From NCBI GenBank assembly GCA_938041695.1, contig CALISI010000071.1, positions 1 to 53,760 on the forward strand: a stretch of 53,760 nt of DNA. The letters are read 5' to 3'. The position numbers were made by a program, and so were the translations under genes. The stretch is from an uncultured Actinomyces sp. (GTDB lineage: Bacteria; Actinomycetota; Actinomycetes; Actinomycetales; Actinomycetaceae). Position 1 is the stretch's first letter. Each line of letters opens with the position of its first letter. Positions 16,910 through 23,843 of this stretch are shown one piece after another. Below the pieces are notes generated by a model. That model did not search any database. It was not told the DNA's origin and was given only the letters and a program-made list of their open reading frames with translations.

Positions 16910-16943
16910 GAGGCCCGGAGGCGGCGACTCGCCTCCGGGCCTC
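16910..16943 (+). terminator. Hairpin after the aldolase gene
   Basis: GAGGCCCGGAGGCG and CGCCTCCGGGCCTC form a 14-bp stem with a 6-nt loop 8 bases after the stop. It is followed by TCGCAT. Confidence 0.78.
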
Positions 16944-16961
16944 TCGCATACCCGGGTTGCT

Positions 16962-17004
16962 GCTGCGCCACAGGTGTTCCTGGTGGCTGCGCCACCGGTG
17001 TTCC
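16962..17004. repeat. Direct repeat of a 19-mer, 24-bp spacing
   Basis: GCTGCGCCACAGGTGTTCC (16962-16980) recurs at 16986-17004 with a single A-to-C change, separated by TGGTG. Confidence 0.85.
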
Positions 17005-17163
17005 GGGCGCCGTCGGGCCCGCCCGCCCGCTCGCCGTCCGCGCCGCGAGCTTCGCTCGGCGCGTCGGCTCGAAGCCCGGCCAGGCCCCGCGGCCCCGCCG
17101 GCGCTCTCCTTACTGGTGGCGCGTGGTGGGCGTTGCTCGGCAAAACTCTGTACCCCCAGGTGT

Positions 17164-17270
17164 CATCCGGATAGGTTGTGCGCACGTGGATAGGTTATGC
17201 ACATCCGGATAGCTTATTAAGCTATCCGGATGCTCGTTACCTATCCGGATGTTGCTTACCTATCTGTATG
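17164..17270. repeat. Repeat array 3: six units in an exact 19-bp register around a 31-nt palindrome
   Basis: Three direct units (CATCCGGATAGG at 17164, CACGTGGATAGG at 17183, CATCCGGATAGC at 17202) are followed by three inverted units (GCTATCCGGATG at 17221, CCTATCCGGATG at 17240, CCTATCTGTATG at 17259). All six starts are exactly 19 bases apart. The centre, 17202-17232, is a perfect palindrome with 15-bp arms and one central base. TTATGCACA at 17195-17203 matches the DnaA-box consensus TTATNCACA. No gene lies downstream in either direction that it could control as a promoter. Confidence 0.9.
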
Positions 17271-17340
17271 TGAGCTGGTGGCCGACGACCTTGGCCTGTC
17301 CACTCGAGCGAGCCCGCGTTCAGGCTTGTTGCTAAGTGGT

Positions 17341-17436
17341 GTTGCACCACTGAGGTGGGTATTACACCAGTTCGGAGGTGGTGTAATGCTCCCTAACTGG
17401 TGTAATCCTCCCGAACTGGCGTCATACCCCTTGGTC
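17341..17436. repeat. Repeat array 4 (19-bp register, mixed orientation)
   Basis: Inverted units GTTGCACC (17341) and ATTACACC (17361) are followed by direct GGTGTAAT at 17380 and 17399 and GGCGTCAT at 17418. The last inverted unit and the direct units keep a 19-base register. The direct units read GGTGTAATGCTCCCTAACT and GGTGTAATCCTCCCGAACT. Confidence 0.85.
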
Positions 17437-17608
17437 TGGTCCTGTTTAAGGTATGGGGATAGTTTCCCGACAATGTCGCACGTAATTCTCCTGCGTCTGC
17501 TTCAAACCTTGAATATGCATCGTTGGAATTGCAACGTTTTCAGACTCTGTTGAATCTTCACCTAATTGAATTGCATGCGACTTTTGGGGGCAGGCTGCGC
17601 TACCCGCG

Positions 17609-17656
17609 GCGCCCTCCACGCAGCTCGTACAAGCGCCCTCCGCGCAGCTCGTACAT
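17609..17656. repeat. Tandem 24-bp repeat, two copies
   Basis: Two adjacent 24-mers beginning GCGCCCTCC (17609-17632 and 17633-17656) differ at two positions; both contain CGCAGCTCGTACA. Confidence 0.9.
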
Positions 17657-17683
17657 GCGCTGCTCGGAGGACACCTCAGGCAC

Positions 17684-17714
17684 AACGAAAACGGGGGCCG
17701 ACAACCGACCCCCG
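17684..17714 (-). terminator. Intrinsic terminator of the exonuclease gene
   Basis: On the minus strand CGGGGGTCG-GTTGT-CGGCCCCCG (one G-U pair) is followed by TTTTCGTT, 13 bases after the exonuclease stop. Confidence 0.85.
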
Positions 17715-17726
17715 CCCGAAGCGTTG

Positions 17727-18479
17727 TTACTCCTGGTCGCCGCTGCGGCCTCGCGGCGTGATCTGGGGCCACTCGCGGTCGATGGTCGCGTCCTTGCCCT
17801 GCTTGCGCAGGTACTTCTCGAAGTCCTCGGCCCAATCCTGGTGAGCCTGGAACTGGTAATCCATGAGCTCAAGGGCGCTCATGGACGCCAGCTGCGGGTA
17901 CTTATCCACCATACCGGCGAGCACGTCGAGCGTCATGGCCACGTCGACCTCGGCCGTGTGAGCGTCCGGGGAGGCAACCGCCCCGTAGACGGGCGCCATC
18001 TCCGTCAGTGTCTTCTTGCCCTTGCGGAAGCGGTCGAGCTTGCGGTCCAGGACGAGCGGGTCAACAACCAGCATCGGCGCACCCGCGAGGCGCTGCTCGA
18101 AAGACCCCAGGTGGTGGCGACGCAGCTCCTGGTTGACCAGCGTGATGTCGTAGGTTGCGTTGAACGCGACGACCGGGTATCCGCGCAGCCAGTGCTCGAC
18201 GATGGAACCGGCCAGCTCGTGGAGGACCTCCTCGATGGGGCGGCCGTCGCGGCGCGCCTGCTCGGTCGTGATGCCGTGGACGGCCGTGGCCTGCTCGGGG
18301 ATCTCGACGCCCGGGTCGGTCAGCCACGTGGCCACCTGGTCGGGGGCGCTGACGCCGCTGCGGTAGGAGGCGCCGTCGATGCGCAGCACCAGCGCGGCGG
18401 TGACGAGGCGATCCTTCAGCGCGCGCACGCCCGTCGTCTCGGTGTCAAAACCCATCCACGGGTCGTCGATCCAGCTCAT
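17727..18479 (-). CDS. 3'-5' exonuclease, DEDD (DnaQ/RNase T) superfamily
   Basis: A 250-residue single-domain exonuclease. The motifs are ExoI FDTETTG (residues 11-17), ExoII in VAFNATYD (about 112-119) and ExoIII HTAEVDVAMT (about 176-185), with the catalytic His of the DEDDh subtype two residues before the AE pair. It removes nucleotides from 3' ends of DNA or RNA; whether it proofreads for a polymerase or acts in RNA turnover is not evident, and no UvrC-like GIY-YIG extension is present. The ATG at 18479 has TAGGAG 6 bases before it; a much longer open frame upstream overlaps the guaB3 promoter and was discarded. It is divergent from guaB3. Confidence 0.88.
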   Translation of the reverse strand: MSWIDDPWMGFDTETTGVRALKDRLVTAALVLRIDGASYRSGVSAPDQVATWLTDPGVEIPEQATAVHGITTEQARRDGRPIEEVLHELAGSIVEHWLRGYPVVAFNATYDITLVNQELRRHHLGSFEQRLAGAPMLVVDPLVLDRKLDRFRKGKKTLTEMAPVYGAVASPDAHTAEVDVAMTLDVLAGMVDKYPQLASMSALELMDYQFQAHQDWAEDFEKYLRKQGKDATIDREWPQITPRGRSGDQE

Positions 18480-18532
18480 GATTGCTCCTAGCCTTGCCGG
18501 TGACTCCAGTGTGGCAGAGGGCGGGCACATCT

Positions 18533-18582
18533 GCGTCCCGGAGGCAGTGGAAGCGTCCCCGAGGCAGTAGAATCGGGTCATG
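18533..18582 (+). promoter_or_regulatory. Leaderless guaB3 promoter within a 20-bp direct repeat
   Basis: TAGAAT (18568-18573) ends 6 bases before the guaB3 ATG. It lies in the second copy of a 20-bp direct repeat, GCGTCCCGGAGGCAGTGGAA (18533-18552) and GCGTCCCCGAGGCAGTAGAA (18553-18572), differing at two positions. The first copy has TGGAAG where the -10 box would be. Confidence 0.6.
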
Positions 18583-19704
18583 AGCGACGAAGTGGAAATC
18601 GGTCGTGGCAAGCGCGGGCGCCGCGCCTACACGCTGGACGATATCGCCCTCGTGCCCTCGCGGCGCACCCGGGATCCCGAGGACGTCAACGTGGGCTGGC
18701 AGATCGACGCCTACCACGTCGACATTCCCGTGATGGCAGCCCCGATGGACTCGGTGATGAGCCCGGAGACGGCGATCGCTTTCGGCCGCCTCGGTGGTAT
18801 CGGCGTGCTTGACCTGGATGGCTTGTGGACCCGCTACGAGGATCCGACGCCGATCCTTGAGCGCATCTCTCACCTGGGCGAGGAGGAGTCGATCGCGTCC
18901 CTCCAGCGCATCTACTCCGAGCCGATCAAGCCGTCGCTGATTACCGCGCGCCTCAAGCAGCTGCGCGAAGCCGGCGTGGTCGTGGCCGGCAAGCTCTCGC
19001 CCCAGCGCGTGCAGAAGTACTGGCGCGCGGTCGTGGACGCGGGCGTCGACCTGTTCATCATTCGCGGCTCGACGGTGTCCGCTGAGCACGTGTCCTCGCG
19101 CAGCGAGCCCCTCAATCTCAAGCGTTTCATCTACGAGCTGGACGTCCCCGTGATCGTCGGCGGCGTGTGCACGGATACGGCGGCCCTGCACCTGATGCGT
19201 ACGGGCGCGGCGGGCGTCCTCGTCGGTTTTGGCGGGGGTGCGGCGCACTCGACGCGCCAGTCCCTGGGTGTGCATGCACCCATGGCGACGGCGATCGCGG
19301 ACGTGGCGGCAGCCCGGCGCGACTACATGGACGAGTCTGGCGGCCGCTACGTGCACGTCATCGCGGACGGCGGCATTGGCCGCTCCGGTGACCTGTCGCG
19401 CGCGATTGCGTGCGGCGCGGACGCTGTTATGCTGGGTGCGGCCATCGCTCGCGCGGAGGAGGCTCCCGGGCGCGGCTGGCACTGGGGGTCCGAGGCGACC
19501 CACCCGGATATGCCGCGCGGCCAGCGCGTCCACGTCGGCACGACGGGCACGCTTGAGCAAATCCTCTATGGCCCCTCGACGCGCGCGGATGGTTCGCTGA
19601 ACTTCATCGGCGCGCTCAAGCGGACCATGGCCTCGATGGGATACTCGGAGGTCAAGGATCTGCAGCGCGCCCAGGTGGTCGTCTCCCCGTACTCGGCGTC
19701 CTGA
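18580..19704 (+). CDS. guaB3: GuaB3-family IMP dehydrogenase-related protein
   Basis: A 374-residue TIM-barrel protein without CBS domains. It keeps the family scaffold: YTLDDIALVPSRRTRDPEDV, MAAPMDSVMS, FGRLGGIGVLDLDGLW, IIRGSTVS, the GGIGRSGDLSRAIACGADAVMLGA phosphate site and YGPSTRADGSLN. At the loop where IMP dehydrogenase has GPGSICTTR it reads GFGGGAAHSTRQS (about residues 216-228): the catalytic Cys is absent. GuaB3 proteins of actinobacteria are known for divergence in this loop and their reaction is less settled than GuaB's. Together with guaB it suggests a role in guanine nucleotide balance. The start is leaderless by promoter position. Confidence 0.9.
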   Translation: MSDEVEIGRGKRGRRAYTLDDIALVPSRRTRDPEDVNVGWQIDAYHVDIPVMAAPMDSVMSPETAIAFGRLGGIGVLDLDGLWTRYEDPTPILERISHLGEEESIASLQRIYSEPIKPSLITARLKQLREAGVVVAGKLSPQRVQKYWRAVVDAGVDLFIIRGSTVSAEHVSSRSEPLNLKRFIYELDVPVIVGGVCTDTAALHLMRTGAAGVLVGFGGGAAHSTRQSLGVHAPMATAIADVAAARRDYMDESGGRYVHVIADGGIGRSGDLSRAIACGADAVMLGAAIARAEEAPGRGWHWGSEATHPDMPRGQRVHVGTTGTLEQILYGPSTRADGSLNFIGALKRTMASMGYSEVKDLQRAQVVVSPYSAS

Positions 19705-19720
19705 CCTTCGTTCGCTCCGC

Positions 19721-19791
19721 GACGAGGCCCGGGCCGGGTGCGACGAGGCCCGGGGGCCCCGCGACGTCGACTTAGTGTGACGAGGCCGGGG
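19721..19791. repeat. Cluster of three CGAGGCC(C)GGGG words
   Basis: GACGAGGCCCGGG (19721), CGACGAGGCCCGGGG (19741) and GACGAGGCCGGGG (19779) occur in the same orientation within 71 bases after guaB3. They belong to the dispersed word described in the findings. The remaining space to 19977 is AT-richer (19840-19920) and holds no gene. Confidence 0.75.
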
Positions 19792-19977
19792 TCGCTTGTC
19801 GCTGTCGGGTGCATGCTCGCCCGGCAATGCCTTGTATTTTTGGAATATTCTCAACGTCTTCCGCACACGTGTGCATATGATGACACTTGTCATAACTCGT
19901 GTTGCCGTTGGTAAAGACGCCTGCGGCACGGGGCTGGTCGGTCCCTCACGGTGAGGTGAGGTTGAGAGGGCATCTCG

Positions 19978-20327
19978 ATGAAGTGCGGGACACGATCACT
20001 AGCTGTACTCGGCGCGCTCGCGCTCTCCGCGATGGGGCTTGTGCCCGCCGCATGGGCGGCTGATGCGGGCCAATCGGGTGCGGTGGAGCACGCCAGTCGG
20101 GAGCTGCGCAGACTGAGGGCACGCAGGCCCAGTCAGGTGCGGCGCAGCCTGAGGAGCCGACGCAGCCCGCTCAGTCTTCCGCCCCCGAGACTTCCGCGCA
20201 GTCGGGGGAGGCCAGCCCAGGCCTCGTCGATACGCCGATCCCTGACATCCAGGCCGTCGCCGCCGCGGCTGACACCACGAACTCCACACTCACCACGCAG
20301 GATGCGGAACCGTCGCCGCCCCGATGA
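19978..20327 (+). pseudogene. Remnant of a secreted ExeM/NucH-type nuclease (frameshift, truncated)
   Basis: The frame opens with a clear Sec signal peptide (MKCGTRSLAVLGALALSAMG, cleavage after AWA near residue 27). Near 20093-20097 the sense continues in another frame, as if one C were lost: QSGAAQTEGTQAQSGAAQ, then a Pro/Glu/Ser/Thr-rich linker and PGLVDTPIPDIQ, after which the frame stops at 20325-20327. An Ala/Gln-rich linker followed by TPIxDIQG is how ExeM/NucH extracellular endonucleases enter their first domain; everything after DIQ is missing. The family assignment rests on that short match, so it is tentative; the signal peptide and the frameshift are plain. It lies directly before a 5'-nucleotidase remnant, which fits an extracellular DNA-degrading pair. 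Confidence 0.6.
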
Positions 20328-20340
20328 AAGGAACACACCC

Positions 20341-20938
20341 ATGCGCAGACCATGGACTCGCCTCGGCGGCCGCCCTCACCCTGGCCTCCGTTCCCGCAGT
20401 CGCGCTCGCGGTCCCACAGGATGAAGCGTCGCAGAACGAGGCCTCGCCGATCACCCTGGACCTCTACAACCTCACGGACGTGCACGGGCACATCCAGCAG
20501 GTTGCCAAGAAGGGCGTCGTGCGCGAGGCTGGGTTACCCGCGATGAACTGCTACCTGAAGAAGGCGCGCGCGACGTACACGGTCGGCTCCGTGACCTTCC
20601 TGCTGGCGGGTGGCGACTCCTTCGAGGCCCTGACCCGAGGGGAACATCCACGACGAACGGAAATCTGGACCGCGATTCTTTCAACGCCTACCTGGGCGCG
20701 CACTCGGGTGCGGCGGCCCGCCCCGAGCCCCTCGGCCGATGCTGCGGATGGTTCCCAGTCTGGCAGCCAGGCCGCGGCTCCGACGCAGCGCAAGAACGCG
20801 AAGGCTCCCAAGAGCTCCCTGGCCCGCACGGGTGCGGACGCGGAGGGCCTGGTCGGAGCGCTGTTTGTCGCAGCGATCGGTGGTGCTGGGCTGGTCGCCC
20901 GTCGCCGCGCCAATCGTTACCAAAGCGAGAACAAGTAG
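20341..20938 (+). pseudogene. Remnant of a sortase-anchored 5'-nucleotidase/metallophosphatase
   Basis: An AAAGGA site precedes ATG 20341; after an early frameshift the signal peptide continues (AAALTLASVPAVALA), then ITLDLYNLTDVHGH, the first metal motif of the UshA/CpdB family. Soon after, the N-terminal text jumps to the family's C-terminal domain (YTVGSVTFLLAGGDSFEAL), so several hundred codons between are deleted. Two more frame changes sit in base runs: a lost G near 20640 (the alternative frame reads TSTTNGNLDRDSFNAYLG) and a gained C near 20732. The C-terminus is a cell-wall sorting signal: LARTG (20819-20833), a hydrophobic helix and a basic tail. An intact enzyme would dephosphorylate extracellular nucleotides, feeding the transporter downstream. 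The run-length shifts could be sequencing errors, but the internal deletion cannot. Confidence 0.8.
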
Positions 20939-20941
20939 CCC

Positions 20942-20971
20942 TTGACAGGCGCGGAGGCGGCGCGAGACACT
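20942..20971 (+). promoter_or_regulatory. Promoter of the nucleoside uptake operon
   Basis: A consensus TTGACA (20942-20947) stands 18 bases before GACACT (20966-20971). Transcription would start near 20978, giving a leader of about 110 bases before the lipoprotein gene. Confidence 0.55.
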
Positions 20972-20995
20972 CGGATCAGACGTAAAAGTCGATCC

Positions 20996-21007
20996 TGACA
21001 AATGTTC
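20996..21007 (+). promoter_or_regulatory. Candidate DeoR-type operator, shared with the deoD promoter
   Basis: TGACAAATGTTC lies 18 bases after the predicted transcription start. Its exact reverse complement, GAACATTTGTCA, occurs at 29004-29015 just upstream of deoD. The word is a partial palindrome (TGACA/TGTTC). Sharing between these two positions of one pathway suggests the SorC/DeoR-type regulator encoded at 28020 binds both. Confidence 0.55.
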
Positions 21008-21090
21008 GCGCAATGGCTGCGTGGACACGATCCGCGGCTCGCGCCGCCACCGGTTCAAGGAAGAATCCACATCAACGGAGGAAAACACTC

Positions 21091-22185
21091 ATGAAGCACC
21101 TCACGAAGCTCCTCGCTGCGGCGGGAGTCGCAACCCTCGCCTTGGCTGGCTGCGGTGGCGGCGGAGGGGCCACCACCAGCCAGTCCACGGGGACGAAGGA
21201 CGCCAGCTCGTTCAAGGCCTGTGCGGTCTCGGACGCCGGTGGCTGGGACGATAAGTCATTCAACGAGTCCGCCTATGACGGCCTCAAGGCCTCCCAGTCC
21301 AGCCTCGGTATCCAGATCAACACGGCCGAGTCCAACTCGGACGCCGACTTCAACCCGAACGTGGAGTCCATGGTCTCTGACGGCTGCAACCTGATCATCG
21401 GCGTCGGCTTCAACCTGGAGAAGGCCATCCACGCCTCCGCCGACGAGAACAAGGACCTGCACTACGCCCTCGTCGACTCCAGCTTCAACGACGGCGACAA
21501 CAACACGGTGACGGTGGAGAACGCGCGCCCGCTGCTCTTCAACACGGCCGAGGCCTCCTACCTGGCGGGCTACGTCGCCGCCGGTATGACGAAGACCGGC
21601 AAGGTCGCGACCTTCGGTGGCATCCAGATCCCCTCGGTGACGGTGTTCATGGACGGCTTCGCCGACGGTGTTGCGGCCTACAACAAGGCCAAGGGGACGA
21701 GCGTCCAGCTGCTCGGCTGGGACAAGGCCACGCAGAACGGTTCCTTCACGCAGTCCTTCGACGACCAGACGCTGGGTAAGGAGCAGGCGCAGCAGTTCAT
21801 CTCTCAGGGCGCGGACATCATCATGCCCGTCGCGGGCCCGGTCGGCCTGGGTGCTGCTGCAGCCGCCAAGGCGGATGGAAACACCTGGATCATCGGCGTT
21901 GACTCCGACTGGTACGAGGCGAACCCCGACTACTCCTCGATCGTGCTGACCTCGGTCATGAAGGAGATCGGCGCCTCGGTCGAGCAGGCGATTCAGGACT
22001 CCGTGAACGGTAAGTTCGCCGCGACTCCGTACGTGGGCACCCTGGCTAACGGCGGTGTCTCGATCGCTCCGTTCCACGATTTCGATGACAAGGTGTCCGC
22101 CGAGCTGAAGGCGGATCTGAGCAAGCTCACGGACGACATCAAGTCCGGCAAGCTCGTCATCGAATCGCAGAACGCCCCGAAGTGA
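21091..22185 (+). CDS. Nucleoside-binding lipoprotein, BMP/PnrA family
   Basis: The 364-residue substrate-binding lipoprotein of an ABC importer. A lipobox LALAGC puts the lipidated Cys at 21, followed by a Gly-rich and Thr/Ser linker. The BMP fold is plain: AVSDAGGWDDKSFNESAYDGL, IIGVGFNLEKAI, SYLAGYVAAGMTKTGKVATFGG and GADIIMPVAGPVGLGAA. Relatives bind purine nucleosides and related compounds outside the membrane. The ATG at 21091 is chosen for its lipoprotein signal and the GGAGGA site 8 bases before; the frame is open further upstream. It opens an operon running through at least deoA, whose salvage enzymes support a nucleoside substrate. Confidence 0.93.
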   Translation: MKHLTKLLAAAGVATLALAGCGGGGGATTSQSTGTKDASSFKACAVSDAGGWDDKSFNESAYDGLKASQSSLGIQINTAESNSDADFNPNVESMVSDGCNLIIGVGFNLEKAIHASADENKDLHYALVDSSFNDGDNNTVTVENARPLLFNTAEASYLAGYVAAGMTKTGKVATFGGIQIPSVTVFMDGFADGVAAYNKAKGTSVQLLGWDKATQNGSFTQSFDDQTLGKEQAQQFISQGADIIMPVAGPVGLGAAAAAKADGNTWIIGVDSDWYEANPDYSSIVLTSVMKEIGASVEQAIQDSVNGKFAATPYVGTLANGGVSIAPFHDFDDKVSAELKADLSKLTDDIKSGKLVIESQNAPK

Positions 22186-22277
22186 TGCGATGCGTGTGGG
22201 GCTGGCGGCGGTGACGCTGTCGGCCCCACACGGGCATCGGGGCGGGGTGCGCCCACCAGATGGGGAAGGTCGAAGGA

Positions 22278-23843
22278 ATGAAATTAGAGCTGCGGGGGAT
22301 CACGAAGAGGTTTGGTCCCCTCATCGCCAATGACTCGATTGATTTAATGATCGAGGAGGGGCATATTCACGCCCTGCTCGGAGAGAATGGCGCGGGCAAG
22401 TCCACGCTCATGAACGTCTTGTACGGCATGCACGCACCCGATGAGGGTGAGATTCTCATCGACGGCGAGCCCGTGACGTTCAAGGGGCCGGGCGACGCGG
22501 TCGCGGCGGGTATCGGCATGGTGCACCAGCACTTCATGCTGATCCCTGTTTTCACGGTCGCGGAGTCGATTGCCCTGGGTTTCGAGCCGACCGGCCCGGC
22601 GGGGATTATCAGCCGAGAGCGCGCCCGGCGCGCGGTGCGCGAGGTGTCGGCGCGTTTCGGCTTCGACCTGGACCCCGATGCTCTCATCGAGGATCTGCCG
22701 GTGGGTGCGCAGCAGCGGGTGGAGATCGTCAAAGCCCTGTCGCGTCAGGCGAAGGTTCTCATCCTCGATGAGCCGACGGCCGTGCTGACCCCTCAGGAGA
22801 CGGATGAACTGATGACGATCATGCGTCAGCTCGCCGATGCGGGGACCTCGATCGTGTTCATCACGCACAAGCTGCGCGAGGTGCGCGCCGTGGCCGACGA
22901 GATCACGGTCATTCGCCGCGGCCGTGTCGTGGGGCACGCGTCCCCGAGCGATTCCGAGGCCTCGTTGGCCACGCAGATGGTCGGGCGTGAGGTGCTCATG
23001 CGCGTGGAGAAGGATCCTGCTCATCCCGTCGGTGGTGGCCTGTCCTTCGACGACGTGTCCCTGCTCGGCGCGGGTGGTGTGCCGCTCCTCGACCACGTGT
23101 CCTTCGATGTTCCCCGCGGTGAGATCCTGGCGGTCGCCGGCGTGCAGGGCAATGGACAGACGGAGTTGGCGGAGGTGATCCTCGGCCTGCGCAGCCCCGA
23201 CAGCGGCGTGATCCGCCTCGAGAATGCGGACATTACGCGTGCGAAGCCACGTCAGTCCCTGGACGCGGGAGTCGGTTTTATCCCCGAGGATCGCTCGACG
23301 GATGGCATCATCGCTTCGTTTTCGATCGCGGATAACCTGGTGCTGGACCAGTTCCGCTCATCGTCCTTCTCGGCTGCGGGCTCCCTCAAGCGCGGCGCGA
23401 TTGCGCGCAACGCCCGCGACAAGGAAGCGGAGTACGACATCCGCCTGACCTCGATTGAGGACCCCGTGTCCTCCCTGTCGGGCGGCAATCAACAAAAAGT
23501 GGTCGTCGCCCGCGAGATGTCGCGCGACCTGACGCTGCTCGTCGCCAACCAGCCAACGCGCGGCGTGGATGTCGGTTCGATTGAGTTCATTCACCGCCGG
23601 ATCGTGGACGTACGGGACCAGGGCTGCGCGGTCCTGCTTATTTCGTCGGAGCTCGACGAGGTTGTCTCGCTGGCGGACCGTATCGCCGTCATGTATCGCG
23701 GCCGCATCGTGGGCATCGTCCCGGCTGACACGGGCCGTGACGTCCTCGGCCTGATGATGGCGGGTGTCCCCTTGGACGAGGCCGTGGCCGCCTCCTCGGG
23801 TTCTACCAAGGACACCGGGGCTGTCAGGAAGGAGGAACAATGA
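22278..23843 (+). CDS. Nucleoside ABC transporter ATPase (two nucleotide-binding domains)
   Basis: A 521-residue fused double ATPase of the type paired with two different permeases (nupA/yufO-like). Domain 1 (about 1-245) has the Walker A GENGAGKST, the PVGAQQRVEIVKAL signature and VLILDEPTA; domain 2 (about 255-500) has a reduced Walker A (GVQGNGQTEL), as usual in this family, then LSGGNQQKVVVAREM and the Walker B-like LLVANQPTRGVD. ATG 22278 is preferred since GGGGAAGG lies 8 bases before it; ATG 22260 has no ribosome site. The final codons overlap the first permease by 4 bases. Confidence 0.95.
   Translation: MKLELRGITKRFGPLIANDSIDLMIEEGHIHALLGENGAGKSTLMNVLYGMHAPDEGEILIDGEPVTFKGPGDAVAAGIGMVHQHFMLIPVFTVAESIALGFEPTGPAGIISRERARRAVREVSARFGFDLDPDALIEDLPVGAQQRVEIVKALSRQAKVLILDEPTAVLTPQETDELMTIMRQLADAGTSIVFITHKLREVRAVADEITVIRRGRVVGHASPSDSEASLATQMVGREVLMRVEKDPAHPVGGGLSFDDVSLLGAGGVPLLDHVSFDVPRGEILAVAGVQGNGQTELAEVILGLRSPDSGVIRLENADITRAKPRQSLDAGVGFIPEDRSTDGIIASFSIADNLVLDQFRSSSFSAAGSLKRGAIARNARDKEAEYDIRLTSIEDPVSSLSGGNQQKVVVAREMSRDLTLLVANQPTRGVDVGSIEFIHRRIVDVRDQGCAVLLISSELDEVVSLADRIAVMYRGRIVGIVPADTGRDVLGLMMAGVPLDEAVAASSGSTKDTGAVRKEEQ

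Larger units (their letters stand above)
16944..17683. other. Gene-free convergent gap between the aldolase and the exonuclease
   Basis: About 740 bases between two convergent genes. No coding region is convincing. A GC-rich left part (to about 17140) carries a diverged 19-bp duplication; a markedly more AT-rich right part carries the two largest 19-bp-period arrays (17164-17270 and 17341-17436) and a 24-bp tandem repeat (17609-17656). Confidence 0.7.

Noticed and set aside
17195..17203. Replication origin, from the DnaA-box match in array 3
   Set aside because: Only one exact box, no dnaA/dnaN genes and no long AT-rich unwinding region; noted only as part of the array.
17164..17270. CRISPR array
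   Set aside because: The period is 19 bases with no separate repeat and spacer, and units flip orientation midway; there are no cas genes.
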